Notes: generated from the sequence alone by a model not told the origin. Shown: positions 7,626-16,317, numbered from the stretch's first letter. The stretch is 45,323 nucleotides of DNA from Oscillospiraceae bacterium (GCA_034925865.1 JAYFRN010000023.1:1-45323); one strand, 5' to 3'. Program-made: numbers and translations.

Positions 7626-9260
7626 ATGCCGATTACCGATTTTCTCGAAAAAAACGCAAAATTATGGCCGAATGATATTGCGCTCGTTGAGATCAATCCT
7701 GAAATGCAGCCCTCTCATCCCATCACATGGCGTGAATATAATTTAATTGAATCAGCTCCCGGTGGCAAATACCGCAGGGAGATGACCTGGCGTGATTTTG
7801 ATATAAAAGCAAACCGCTTTGCCAATCTTCTTTTAACAAGAGGTGTAAAAAAAGGCGATAAAGTAGCAATTTTACTTATGAACTGCCTCGAATGGCTTCC
7901 TATATATTTTGGTATTCTTAAAACAGGAGCTATCGCGGTACCAATGAATTATCGTTATACCGCTGATGAGATCGAATACTGCCTTGAGCTTTCTGACGCG
8001 TCAGTGCTTATCTTCGGGCCTGAATTTGTAGGTCGTGTCGAACAGATAGAAAAGAAGCTTGTAGGCATTAAGCATATGTTTTATGTCGGATGTGATCTGC
8101 CGATTTTTGCAGACAGTTATAATACACTTACCACATTTTGTTCATCCGTGGCTCCGGCAGTCGAATTAAACGACAACGATGACGCGGCAATATATTTTTC
8201 TTCAGGCACTACCGGCTTTCCAAAAGCAATACTTCACTGTCACCTTGCGCTAGTCTCATCCTGCCTTACCGAGCAGCATCATCACGGGCAAAAGAAGGAT
8301 GATGTTTTTCTCTGTATTCCTCCCCTTTACCATACCGGCGCAAAGATGCATTGGTTTGGCAGTCTTATTTCCGGTTCAAAAGCGATTCTTCTTCGTGGTG
8401 TAAAGCCTGAATGGGTCATTCGCTGTGTATCCAGCGAGAGAGCCACGATCGTATGGCTTCTTGTCCCGTGGGTGCAAGATATTCTAGACAGTATAGATCG
8501 CGGCGATATAAAACTGTCAGAATATAACCTTGATCAATGGCGACTTATGCATATCGGTGCGCAGCCGGTTCCTCCGAGTTTGATTAGAAGATGGAAAAAA
8601 ATATTTCCGAATCATCAGTACGATACAAATTACGGTCTTTCAGAATCAATCGGTCCCGGCTGTGTTCATCTCGGTGTCGAGAACATTAATAAGGTAGGCG
8701 CGATCGGAAAAGCGGGTTATCTCTGGGAAACAAAAGTAATAAACAGTAACGGAAATGAAGTTTCGGGCGATGAGGTTGGCGAGCTCGCGGTTAAGGGCCC
8801 CGGTGTTATGAAATGTTATTACAAAAACCCCGAAGCAACTGCTGAAATATTAAAAGATGGATGGCTTTACACCGGCGATATGGCCAGAATTGATAATGAT
8901 GGCTTTATATATCTGATCGACCGTAAAAAGGATGTTATCATAACCGGAGGAGAAAACCTTTATCCCGTACAGATAGAGGATTTTCTTCGCGCAAACATAA
9001 AAATAAAGGATGTTGCGGTGATCGGACTTCCGGATGACAGACTCGGTGAAATTGCCGCGGCAATAATATCAATCAAAGATGGTGAAACAGCTACCGAAGA
9101 TGAAATTAATGAGTATTGTACGGCTCTTCCCCGCTACAAGCGTCCAAGAAAAATAATTTTTGATGATGTGCCGCGAAATCCTACCGGTAAGATCGAAAAG
9201 CCAAAGCTACGTGAGAAATATTGCGGTGGCAGACTTGTAGAAGTTCAGACCACTAAGTAA
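7626..9260 (+). CDS. AMP-forming acyl-CoA synthetase / class I adenylate-forming ligase
   Basis: A 544-residue enzyme of the ANL family. The P-loop-like motif A3, YFSSGTTGFPKA, is near residues 189-200. NYGLSES (A5) is near 335, YTGD (A7) near 415, DRKKDVIITGGENLYP near 435-450, and the catalytic Lys motif NPTGKIEKPK near 517-526. It should activate a carboxylate with ATP and pass the acyl group to CoA or a carrier protein. The acid is not evident. An N-terminal insertion near residues 30-50 is atypical. It has an AAAGGAA site before ATG at 7626 and is apparently monocistronic. The tyrosine T-box in front suggests a link to tyrosine-derived acids such as 4-hydroxyphenyl-acids, or to a tyrosine-saving pathway; that is inference. 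Confidence 0.85.
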   Translation: MPITDFLEKNAKLWPNDIALVEINPEMQPSHPITWREYNLIESAPGGKYRREMTWRDFDIKANRFANLLLTRGVKKGDKVAILLMNCLEWLPIYFGILKTGAIAVPMNYRYTADEIEYCLELSDASVLIFGPEFVGRVEQIEKKLVGIKHMFYVGCDLPIFADSYNTLTTFCSSVAPAVELNDNDDAAIYFSSGTTGFPKAILHCHLALVSSCLTEQHHHGQKKDDVFLCIPPLYHTGAKMHWFGSLISGSKAILLRGVKPEWVIRCVSSERATIVWLLVPWVQDILDSIDRGDIKLSEYNLDQWRLMHIGAQPVPPSLIRRWKKIFPNHQYDTNYGLSESIGPGCVHLGVENINKVGAIGKAGYLWETKVINSNGNEVSGDEVGELAVKGPGVMKCYYKNPEATAEILKDGWLYTGDMARIDNDGFIYLIDRKKDVIITGGENLYPVQIEDFLRANIKIKDVAVIGLPDDRLGEIAAAIISIKDGETATEDEINEYCTALPRYKRPRKIIFDDVPRNPTGKIEKPKLREKYCGGRLVEVQTTK

Positions 9261-9328
9261 TTAACCTGGTTTTTATATGTGATATTAATGATATAAATCT
9301 ATAGAATCACGGAATAAATCTGCTTTAA

Positions 9329-9365
9329 AAAAGTTGTTCGTTCTAATAAAGAACAAACAACTTTT
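9329..9365. terminator. Bidirectional terminator between the ligase and ferredoxin genes
   Basis: AAAAGTTGTT (9329-9338) pairs with AACAACTTTT (9356-9365), and GTTCT (9340-9344) pairs with AGAAC (9350-9354). There is one internal mismatch and a 5-nt loop. A and T tracts on both sides suit termination from both convergent genes. Confidence 0.8.
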
Positions 9366-9397
9366 ATTATAATTGATTTAAAAAACAGATTTTAAAG

Positions 9398-9586
9398 TTA
9401 TTTTGCCGTTATAACAGAGACAGGACAGTTTTCTTGCGCTTCGGTCGCTGTTTCCTCCACAGATTCTGGAACAGGATCCGTATAAACCTCGGCGAGCCCG
9501 TCATCAGCCATCCGGAAAACCTCCGGACAGGTTGACACGCACAGTCCGCAGGCGATACAGCCTTTTCTGTCTATAGTTGCTTTCAT
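9398..9586 (-). CDS. Single-cluster [4Fe-4S] ferredoxin
   Basis: A protein of about 62 residues with CxxCxxCxxxCP (residues 10-21) and a distant CP pair near residue 54, so one [4Fe-4S] cluster as in Thermotoga- or Desulfovibrio-type monocluster ferredoxins. The Asp often found at the second cluster position is a Cys here (CIACGLC), as in stable [4Fe-4S] forms. It is a low-potential electron carrier in the cytoplasm. ATG at 9586 is preferred over an in-frame ATG at 9604 because AAGGAAG lies 8 bases before the former. It stands alone and converges on the acyl-CoA synthetase gene. Confidence 0.88.
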   Translation of the reverse strand: MKATIDRKGCIACGLCVSTCPEVFRMADDGLAEVYTDPVPESVEETATEAQENCPVSVITAK

Positions 9587-9715
9587 ATGCTTAACTTCCT
9601 TCATATTAATTATTATTGCAAAAACGCCTTGACATTAATTCAACGTTTCTGTATAAAAACCATTATTATATTGTCGTTTTTTTCAGGTAATCATTCATAA
9701 AAACATTATATTATC

Positions 9716-9778
9716 ATTATTAAAACGGCAATTAAATAAGTATTGTTTTGCGGTAATTATTTAATTGGGAATAATAAT
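9716..9778 (-). repeat. Short form of the interspersed palindromic repeat
   Basis: The ends match the long copies (ATTATTAAAACGGCAATTAA on the left; CGGTAATTATTTAATTGGGA and ATAATAAT on the right), but the central GAGAGAAAAG hairpin is missing. The unit is about 62 bp. It lies between the GGDEF/HD-GYP gene and the ferredoxin gene. Confidence 0.75.
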
Positions 9779-9855
9779 ACCTAGCTGAACCAAATTTTTT
9801 GCACCAGTAAAAAGCTCGTAAGTGAAGTACCATTATATGAGTGTAAGGAGCATAA

Positions 9856-11517
9856 TTATTGTCTTTCTTGAATGGCGCTTATAAACGCTTTTACAATTTC
9901 AGGATCAAATTGTGTTCCGCTGCATCTGATTAACTCACTTATTGCCTGATCAAATGTTTTCTTAGCTTGATACGGTCTCATTGATGTCATGGCATCAAAG
10001 CTATCTGCGACTGTCAACATCCTTGCTAAATAATCAATTTCCTCTCCCTTAAGCTTATCGGGATATCCAGTGCCATTATATTTTTCATGATGATGCAATA
10101 CAATCGGAATCATTTCATTCAATGAGCCTATATTCTTTAAAATCTCCACTGCATTTTGAGGATGATTTTTTAATATTTCCCATTCCTCTTCGTTAAGCGG
10201 CTCTGTTTTCATCAAGATTTGCTCTGAAATATTAATTTTTCCGATATCATGAAGATAAGCCGAAAATATCAACCTTTTTTTATCTGTATCAACAAGCTTC
10301 ATCTTTCTTGCCAGAAGCGTACAGTAGTAAACAACTCTTTCCACATGACCATATGTATATTTATCCTTGGCATTTATGACCGCAATTAAAGTTTTTGTTG
10401 AAGCAATCGTATCACTGTCTATATTATATATATTGTTTTTAAGTTCTTCCAAAATTGAATAATATGCTTCGACACGGTTCTTCGATAAAAACTTTGCTCT
10501 GTAACAAGCTTCATCTGCCTTTTCTAATAGCTCCGTACCTGTCTTTGCTTTTATCGGGAAAACCGATACGCCTACAGATATTGTAAGGTTTTCGCCCGGC
10601 AGATTCTCCTGTCCATCAAATTTATATTCCTGTACTGATTTTCGTATTTTTTCCGCTTCTTCAATAGCGGAGGCTTCGCTTGTTTTTGGCATTAAAACTG
10701 TAAATTCTTCACCTCCATAACGACTAATTAATGAATTACATTGCGCGACTTTTTTAATAATACCGGCAATTGCACTAAGAACCTCGTCACCTTTCTGATG
10801 TCCGTAAAGGTCGTTATAATATTTAAAATTATCTATATCTATAAATAATAATGACAATTCACTGCCGTCATTTTCGCTTTCCTTTATGTTTCTTGATAAA
10901 TAATCAAAAAAATAACGGTGATTATAAAGCCCGGTAAGTCCGTCAATATTGACAAGCTCTTTCAAATTTTCAATATGTTTTTTTCTAAGGTTGACATAAT
11001 ATCCTATTGTCCATGAGACGATTAAAAAAACGCAAGCAAGAACAATGTCGCTTTCGAAAAATGTATTTATTTCCGCTTTAGGCGCAAAACCAAGATCAAT
11101 TCCTAAAATAAATATAGCCGACATACCGGAAACTAATATACTTTCCTTCATGGTGCATTCTATACTGGATGAAATAATGACAAATAAAAATAGATATTTA
11201 TAACTGCTTTCGTATGAACCTGTCAACATAACTGACAAAAATGCGATCGTCATCGATATTAATGGATCGATCCATTTTTTTATCGGATTTTTATCATTGA
11301 TTTTTGATTGTATTAATACCCATAATATATATGTTGTTAATATTAACAATAAAACAAAAGCTATCATTACACCGGATTTCAAAAAAAGCACAATATCATT
11401 ATATCTAAACGAATTATACTGCAGAAGAGCAATAGCCGGAAATGACAAAGAGGCTATTTTAACTATGTTTAATATCTGATTAATCTGTGTTTCTTTATCA
11501 TTTTCTTTTGTTAACAT
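9856..11517 (-). CDS. Membrane GGDEF / HD-GYP protein (c-di-GMP turnover)
   Basis: A 553-residue protein. Residues 20-175 hold about six membrane helices of an integral sensor module. A GGDEF domain follows, with the active site GGEEF near residues 267-271 and an RYGGEEF context that keeps the catalytic acids. Then comes an HD-GYP domain with HDIGK near 422 and HHHEKYNGTGYP near 475-486. The first domain should make cyclic di-GMP and the second hydrolyse it. In dual proteins one half often regulates the other, so net activity is unknown. It is a single gene just downstream of the agr locus in the same direction, separated by a strong terminator. Confidence 0.9.
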   Translation of the reverse strand: MLTKENDKETQINQILNIVKIASLSFPAIALLQYNSFRYNDIVLFLKSGVMIAFVLLLILTTYILWVLIQSKINDKNPIKKWIDPLISMTIAFLSVMLTGSYESSYKYLFLFVIISSSIECTMKESILVSGMSAIFILGIDLGFAPKAEINTFFESDIVLACVFLIVSWTIGYYVNLRKKHIENLKELVNIDGLTGLYNHRYFFDYLSRNIKESENDGSELSLLFIDIDNFKYYNDLYGHQKGDEVLSAIAGIIKKVAQCNSLISRYGGEEFTVLMPKTSEASAIEEAEKIRKSVQEYKFDGQENLPGENLTISVGVSVFPIKAKTGTELLEKADEACYRAKFLSKNRVEAYYSILEELKNNIYNIDSDTIASTKTLIAVINAKDKYTYGHVERVVYYCTLLARKMKLVDTDKKRLIFSAYLHDIGKINISEQILMKTEPLNEEEWEILKNHPQNAVEILKNIGSLNEMIPIVLHHHEKYNGTGYPDKLKGEEIDYLARMLTVADSFDAMTSMRPYQAKKTFDQAISELIRCSGTQFDPEIVKAFISAIQERQ

Positions 11518-11701
11518 ATTAAATTCCTCTATTTAACATTATTTCCCATAATATACGCGTTATTACTTCACTCTTAAATGATTTTTCAATTTTTATAATC
11601 AAAGACGTATATATAAATATCTATTTATTTCTCTTCTGTGTATATTATATTATAAGTATCCAAAAAATAATTTTTCCTCCAAGAAAATCATTTTATATAT
11701 A

Positions 11702-11755
11702 ATTATGAAAGCAATTTAATAAACATTGTCTTACAAGAGAAAAGACCATATTAAT
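11702..11755 (-). repeat. Decayed partial copy of the interspersed repeat (doubtful)
   Basis: ATTATGAAAGCAATTTAATA, a spacer, then TTGTC, ACAAGAGAAAAG and ACCATAT resemble the left half of the reverse-orientation element. The right half is not recognisable. The rest of the gap 11518-11873 shows only AT-rich sequence. Confidence 0.4.
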
Positions 11756-11873
11756 CGCAACATAAATGAGAAGCAGTGATTGCTGTTTCTAAATTGATTA
11801 TTAAACTCGATATTGATAATATTCGTGTTTAAAACCTGATTAATTATCAATTACGAAGATCATTATAAGCATT

Positions 11874-11916
11874 ATAATAATATATAGAAGGCTTTTCGCC
11901 TTCTATATATTATTAT
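11874..11916 (-). terminator. Strong terminator at the end of the agr operon
   Basis: A perfect 19-bp stem (11874-11892 with 11898-11916) encloses a 5-nt loop. It begins 11 bases after the agrD stop codon. The AT-rich outer half gives T-rich sequence on the minus strand. Confidence 0.8.
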
Positions 11917-11926
11917 GTTGCTGTGC

Positions 11927-12046
11927 TTAGTCGTTGAGAGACTTCGGTTCTTCGGGTTGGTAAATGAAATAAAGACAAGCAGAAGATGCAACCAACGCCG
12001 CGACCAATGTGGAAAGCGCTGCGATTATGCCATAAAGCTTTTTCAT
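11927..12046 (-). CDS. agrD: AgrD cyclic-lactone autoinducer precursor
   Basis: A 39-residue peptide gene behind an ideal AAAGGAGGAGC site. The N-terminal half (MKKLYGIIAALSTLVAALVA) is an amphipathic leader. The centre and tail read SACLYFIYQPEEPKSLND, very close in layout to Clostridium perfringens AgrD, whose signal is a CLWFT thiolactone followed by HQPEEPKSL. By analogy, AgrB cleaves after the Ile and links it to the Cys, giving a five-residue CLYFI ring, perhaps with extra N-terminal residues. It lies 131 bp downstream of agrB and is followed by a terminator. The family assignment is strong; the exact ring is inferred. Confidence 0.9.
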   Translation of the reverse strand: MKKLYGIIAALSTLVAALVASSACLYFIYQPEEPKSLND

Positions 12047-12177
12047 GATGCTCCTCCTTTTATTATAAATATTTATCACAAATTGCCAATGCAATTTGAA
12101 ATATCAATAAGATAAAGATTGATTTTATGATTGCTTAAATCATGCTCTAATGGTCAAAGAACACCAACATCTTTGGG

Positions 12178-12816
12178 TTATGATTTCTTTTCATTATATG
12201 TAAACATATGATTTATGAAATCAATGAATTTGGCACCTGTGTGAGTAAGAGTAAATATCTGCCAACTCACTCCAAAAAGCAAGCTGATTCCATATGAAAA
12301 GAACATTTTATATCCAGATGCTAAAAGCAGCACAGAAATAATAAAATATATTGAAAGAACAATGAAGCTGCCTTTCTTCATTTTCTTTTTCTTGATTTCC
12401 GTTCTTATTGGTTTATTCGGGGAATCAACCGGTGCCACTTTATAAACAATAATATATGATAACAAATATATTATAATAATTGCGGCCGTCATAATAAATG
12501 GATTATATATCACTGTTAATAACTTATTAGCTATAACAGCTGCCGTAATACAGTAAAATACGCTGAAGGCAGTGCATATTTCGGCGGTTCTGGCATGAGC
12601 CCCCCCACTGTATTTTCTTAAAAAGCTGACAGAAAAGCATACGATCAATGCTTCCGCAGGAGTACCGATCAATAATCCGAATAGTAATACAAGCAAAGTA
12701 GTGAAAACAATTTGAATAATTGCAATCAAACCATATGCAATAACAGCTTCTTTTTCGCTGTCATAACCGAGCGACAGCGAAATATTATTCGCCAGTTTCC
12801 TTGCCAGTTTCTCCAT
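12178..12816 (-). CDS. agrB: AgrB autoinducer-processing membrane protease
   Basis: A 212-residue membrane protein of the AgrB family with the catalytic pair in KYSGGAHARTAEIC (His and Cys seven residues apart, near residues 74-81). Five to six helices surround it. AgrB cuts the C-terminal tail of AgrD and forms the thiolactone. The start overlaps the end of the upstream membrane-protein gene by 32 bp, with AAGGAAAA as ribosome site, so translation is coupled. agrD follows on the same strand. No histidine kinase (AgrC) or LytTR regulator (AgrA) is encoded nearby. Confidence 0.93.
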   Translation of the reverse strand: MEKLARKLANNISLSLGYDSEKEAVIAYGLIAIIQIVFTTLLVLLFGLLIGTPAEALIVCFSVSFLRKYSGGAHARTAEICTAFSVFYCITAAVIANKLLTVIYNPFIMTAAIIIIYLLSYIIVYKVAPVDSPNKPIRTEIKKKKMKKGSFIVLSIYFIISVLLLASGYKMFFSYGISLLFGVSWQIFTLTHTGAKFIDFINHMFTYNEKKS

Positions 12817-13309
12817 CTTTCATTTTCCTTGCTTCAATTTTGTTTAATATATAATAACCAACAAAAATAAATATCGCAAAAAATATATTAGCCGGAATAC
12901 CGCTCAGAGCCTGTGTCAGACCATTCTTTGAATTCAATAATTTAGACGCTTCATCATAACCGCCATAAATTAATGTCAGCAAAAGCATGTTGCATACTTC
13001 GGAAATTACAATTAAAATAAAAGAAACAACAGCCGATATTATTACATTTATTACCTTTGACAGCTGGTTTCGATATATAAATTGAAAAGAAACGATTATC
13101 ACGAAAAGAGTTAACACCGTATTTACGCCAATTGCGATCGGTAAAAGCCTGAACAGATATGTGGAAACAGCGCAAATTAAACTTATAAGTAAAAATTTCT
13201 TGATATCAATTTTAGTTTTCGTGAAAAATTGAACGGCAAGAACGGCAAGAACAGACTGAGGCAGACCGATTATTAGCAGCGTTATCATTTTTACTGAGAT
13301 TCCGCCCAT
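12785..13309 (-). CDS. Small polytopic membrane protein in the agr operon
   Basis: A 174-residue protein with about five hydrophobic helices and a short charged C-terminal tail (KMKDGETGKETGE). I do not recognise a defined family. Its size and helix pattern resemble the membrane sensor half of AgrC-type receptors without the kinase, but this is only a resemblance. The start at 13309 overlaps the upstream stop codon (TAATG) and has AGGAGGAAG before it. The end overlaps agrB. Such tight packing implies a function tied to signal production, export or sensing. Confidence 0.6.
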   Translation of the reverse strand: MGGISVKMITLLIIGLPQSVLAVLAVQFFTKTKIDIKKFLLISLICAVSTYLFRLLPIAIGVNTVLTLFVIIVSFQFIYRNQLSKVINVIISAVVSFILIVISEVCNMLLLTLIYGGYDEASKLLNSKNGLTQALSGIPANIFFAIFIFVGYYILNKIEARKMKDGETGKETGE

Positions 13310-13887
13310 TAAATCTTCCTCCTAAAACCGCTTATATCATTACTATTACTATATTTTTCATTTAAAGCTCTTATTAAATAATACAGCATAATACATACGA
13401 ACAAATGAATAAATACATCGCCCGGACTTAATATGCTGTAACCATAATCAATATAATCTGTCAGAATTTTAAATTTTATATTCGAACCGCCGAGGACGTG
13501 AAGCCCGTCAACCGAACCAAGCAACTCAGGAGACACATATCCAGTAATATATGAAAAGCTCGGAAACACAGGCATTTTGCCGCCGTTTTGAGAAATTACG
13601 AATTTATTTAGAAGAGTACCTATTACTATAAAAAATGATCCAGTTATTGCAGGTTTGTATAATTTATAGACAAACATTGAAAACATAAAAGACAAAATAA
13701 TAGCGGGTTCAATTAAATAAACATGTTGAATAAAATAGTAATCATTGAAAAACACACTGAATTCTATATAAACTAATACACATTGAATTAACAGGACAAT
13801 ATAAAATGTCCAGGTATAAAACAGATATTTTAATTTATAGTGATTAACTTTAGCGAGAAGACATACTAAAAATATCTCTACTATCAA
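13309..13887 (-). CDS. DUF5317-like membrane protein, first gene of the agr operon
   Basis: A 192-residue protein with four to six helices and the DUF5317-type features: an SQNGGKMPVF segment in the middle, a loop with LHVLGGSNIKFKILTDYI, and a final LSPGDVFIHLFVCIMLYYLIR helix. The family function is unknown to me. TTG at 13887 is the start, preceded by CTGGAGACGAA. A promoter with an extended -10 lies 50 bp upstream, so this gene heads the four-gene operon ending in agrD. Confidence 0.65.
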   Translation of the reverse strand: MIVEIFLVCLLAKVNHYKLKYLFYTWTFYIVLLIQCVLVYIEFSVFFNDYYFIQHVYLIEPAIILSFMFSMFVYKLYKPAITGSFFIVIGTLLNKFVISQNGGKMPVFPSFSYITGYVSPELLGSVDGLHVLGGSNIKFKILTDYIDYGYSILSPGDVFIHLFVCIMLYYLIRALNEKYSNSNDISGFRRKI

Positions 13888-13936
13888 TTCGTCTCCAGCC
13901 TTTCACGAATAAATACCTTATTTTACATCTATGGAC

Positions 13937-13965
13937 ATTATATCACAATATTTCCAAAAAAACAA
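13937..13965 (-). promoter_or_regulatory. Promoter of the agr operon
   Basis: Read on the minus strand: TTGTTT (13965-13960), a 17-bp spacer and TATAAT (13942-13937), with TGA as extended -10. The start point would be near 13930. The rest of 13966-14230 is AT-rich and shows no other clear element. Confidence 0.65.
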
Positions 13966-14231
13966 CAGTAAGTTTATAATTTATGACCCCCAAATAGACA
14001 TATTATAGAATTTATTAATTATTATATAGTATACAACTATATTTTAATATATCCATTTATTGTTTATTAACATGGCTTATTATAAATATATTTACAACAT
14101 CAAGTAACATATGTTATAATAGATCATAATATTCGTCAGCTTATCTATAGAAATCAGAAAAGCATTATTCGGTTTTGCATAAATAAAATTTCAACTTAAA
14201 GCTTCAGAAATTCGTCAAATTTTATAAAATG

Positions 14232-14299
14232 CAATCAATAATGATAGAGAAGCAACCGCCGGTTGCTATATTTCAAAGCGGGATTGATTGTTAGCAACC
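14232..14299 (+). promoter_or_regulatory. Possible RNA switch upstream of the XRE gene
   Basis: CAATCAAT (14232-14239) can pair with ATTGATTG (14283-14290), enclosing the hairpin AGCAACC (14251-14257)-GCC-GGTTGCT (14261-14267). A second AGCAACC at 14293-14299 could pair with the same GGTTGCT, giving two mutually exclusive folds. No T run follows, so control of transcription by termination is not evident. Confidence 0.4.
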
Positions 14300-14382
14300 A
14301 CAGAAAGTGTTATTATTTTCTTGCGGCAAAGGAAGTCACTCAGAAAAAGCCGTAATTTATATAATCAATTGGAGAAATGCAG

Positions 14383-15363
14383 ATGATACTTTCACAGAAA
14401 ATACTTAATCTCAGAAAAAAGAACGGTTGGTCTCAGGAAGAGCTTGCAGAAAAGCTTAATGTATCCCGGCAATCAATATCTAAATGGGAATCAACAGCAA
14501 GCATACCGGATATAAGTAAAATTATCGATATGGCATCGCTTTTCGGAGTTACGACTGATTATCTTCTAAAAGATAACATAGAGGAAATCGAATACACTGG
14601 CGAAGACACTCCTGATGACAAAACAAGAGTCCGTGTGTCTATTCAAGAAACGAATGAATTTATGGAAACCAAAAAATCCGAAGGCGTAAGAGTAGGCATC
14701 GGAGCGGCACTCTGTGTCCTATCGCCTATTTTGTTTATAATTCTCGGTTATATGACGGAGAATAACCCATGGGGCAATAATATAAGTGAAGCTTTAGCAG
14801 CGGGAATCGGTGTACCAGTTCTTTTAATAATGGTTGCTATAGCTGTTGGAATTTTTATATCGAACGGATTTAAAACAAAAAGATTTGAATATCTTACGAA
14901 AACTGATTTTGAACTTGAATACGGCGTTGCCGGCATCGTAAAGAATAAGCAACATTCATTTGAACACAATTATATTGTGAGTCTTATAACCGGTGTAACT
15001 CTTTGCGTCCTCTGCTCCGTTCCGCTTATCGTTGCAGGCGCGTCCGGCGCGTCCGGCTTTACATGTGTTTTGTTGTTGTCGTTATTGCTTGCGATGGTTG
15101 CGATTGCTGTGTATTTATTCATATCCTTTGGTAACATTAAAACGAGCTATGATCTTCTTTTACGAGAGGGTGATTATTCACCTGAGGAAGTCGAGGCGAA
15201 TAAAGCCGCCGAAAAAATTGGTGGTATATACTGGCCTATTATCGTCGCAGGGTATCTCGCATGGAGCTTTATAAGCGGAGACTGGCAGATAACATGGATT
15301 GTCTGGCCCATTGCAGGAATTCTGTTCGGCGGTATTTCCGCAGCTATGAAAATAAAGAAATAA
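14383..15363 (+). CDS. XRE-family regulator with a C-terminal membrane domain
   Basis: A 326-residue protein. Residues 1-65 form a Cro/CI-type helix-turn-helix (LNVSRQSISKWESTASIPDI) of the kind common in Firmicutes. A linker of about 40 residues is followed by six hydrophobic helices (about residues 105-325). The DNA-binding head is therefore tethered to the membrane. ATG at 14383 is chosen because GGAG lies 8 bases upstream; the in-frame ATG at 14377 lies only 2 bases from it. It is divergent from the agr operon. The ligand and targets are unknown. Confidence 0.85.
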   Translation: MILSQKILNLRKKNGWSQEELAEKLNVSRQSISKWESTASIPDISKIIDMASLFGVTTDYLLKDNIEEIEYTGEDTPDDKTRVRVSIQETNEFMETKKSEGVRVGIGAALCVLSPILFIILGYMTENNPWGNNISEALAAGIGVPVLLIMVAIAVGIFISNGFKTKRFEYLTKTDFELEYGVAGIVKNKQHSFEHNYIVSLITGVTLCVLCSVPLIVAGASGASGFTCVLLLSLLLAMVAIAVYLFISFGNIKTSYDLLLREGDYSPEEVEANKAAEKIGGIYWPIIVAGYLAWSFISGDWQITWIVWPIAGILFGGISAAMKIKK

Positions 15364-15377
15364 TTGAAACTATTGTA

Positions 15378-15410
15378 ACAGTCCTTCGCTTTCACGAAGG
15401 ACTGTGTTTT
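15378..15410 (+). terminator. Terminator after the XRE gene
   Basis: ACAGTCCTTCG (15378-15388) pairs perfectly with CGAAGGACTGT (15395-15405), followed by GTTTTTAT. It lies between convergent genes. Confidence 0.88.
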
Positions 15411-15436
15411 TATATAATATAATCGGCTGTAATATA

Positions 15437-16317
15437 TTAAGGTTTTACGTACCATTCCGGTATGTAGCTTCTCATATAATCATACCATTCTAAAATATTT
15501 TTCGCTTGATTTACCATAGTATTGATCTCGCTCTTACCAAATGGTATTGCCCAGAAAATTGATGAAAGCGTGTTGCTTGATATATAAAGAGCAAGCAACT
15601 TCCAAAATACAGCGGGAGGAATGCCATCGAAATATCCATCGATCATTCCGCTTGCAAACCAAGGGCTTTTTTGTGCGCACCACACAATACGATTGAATTC
15701 TTCCCACGGGTCGCCAAAGTCAAAACGGTCGAAATCTATTATTACAAGTCTTCCACGTTCAATCATCATATTCCCGATGTGATAATCTCCGTGTTGAAAG
15801 CATTGCGGTCTTCCCTTTAGCAAACAGCGATTTGCATTAATATATTCAATCAGCGTTTCGCCGCCGTCAATCTTTATTGGGCAATCCATATAGCCCGTTA
15901 TTTTACGGTCGATTTTTCGATTAAACCTTGTTTCCCAATCCTCCTGCGTCAGCGGCGCTGATATCGTATGAATAATTTTTAATATTTTACCGGCTTCAAC
16001 ACCGTATAAATATTGCTCAGAATTCGGAAGCAGCGGTATCGATTTTTCCGCATCTTCGCCGTTAATCCAGCTTTGCAGTATATAGACGCCATCTTCGCAA
16101 ACGCCGAATTCTACAGGCTCGCACATTGGAATACTAAGAAGAACAACTCTGTTAAGCATATCATAAAGCATTTTACGAGATTCATATTTATTGAGGATAT
16201 CCGGAGTAAATATCTCGTTCCGTCCGGCTTTTTAATACAATATTTTTTATCTTCCGACCAACCTTTTTTAATAGGTTCAATTTTTACGAAATTAAATTCT
16301 TTCATTATTGTTTTCAC
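15437..16317 (-). pseudogene. Aminoglycoside phosphotransferase-like (APH/choline kinase fold) gene, frameshifted
   Basis: Two overlapping frames make up one protein of about 293 residues. The N-terminal piece (16317 to about 16180) ends its true match at RYLLRISSIN; the rest resumes in another frame from KYESRKMLYDML. Comparison with the paralogue at 36801 (LLRISDINQYE) suggests loss of 4 bp from an AAAT tandem near 16190. The catalytic loop QHGDYHIGNMM and the metal-binding IIDFDRFDFGDP are intact, so the lesion may be recent or a sequencing error. The intact family phosphorylates small molecules with ATP; the substrate is unknown. The first codon could be GTG at 16317 or ATG at 16305. Confidence 0.8.

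Noticed and set aside
11915-12115. A 66-codon plus-strand frame near the agr operon
   Set aside because: It is antisense to agrD, which has an ideal ribosome site and a family-typical sequence.
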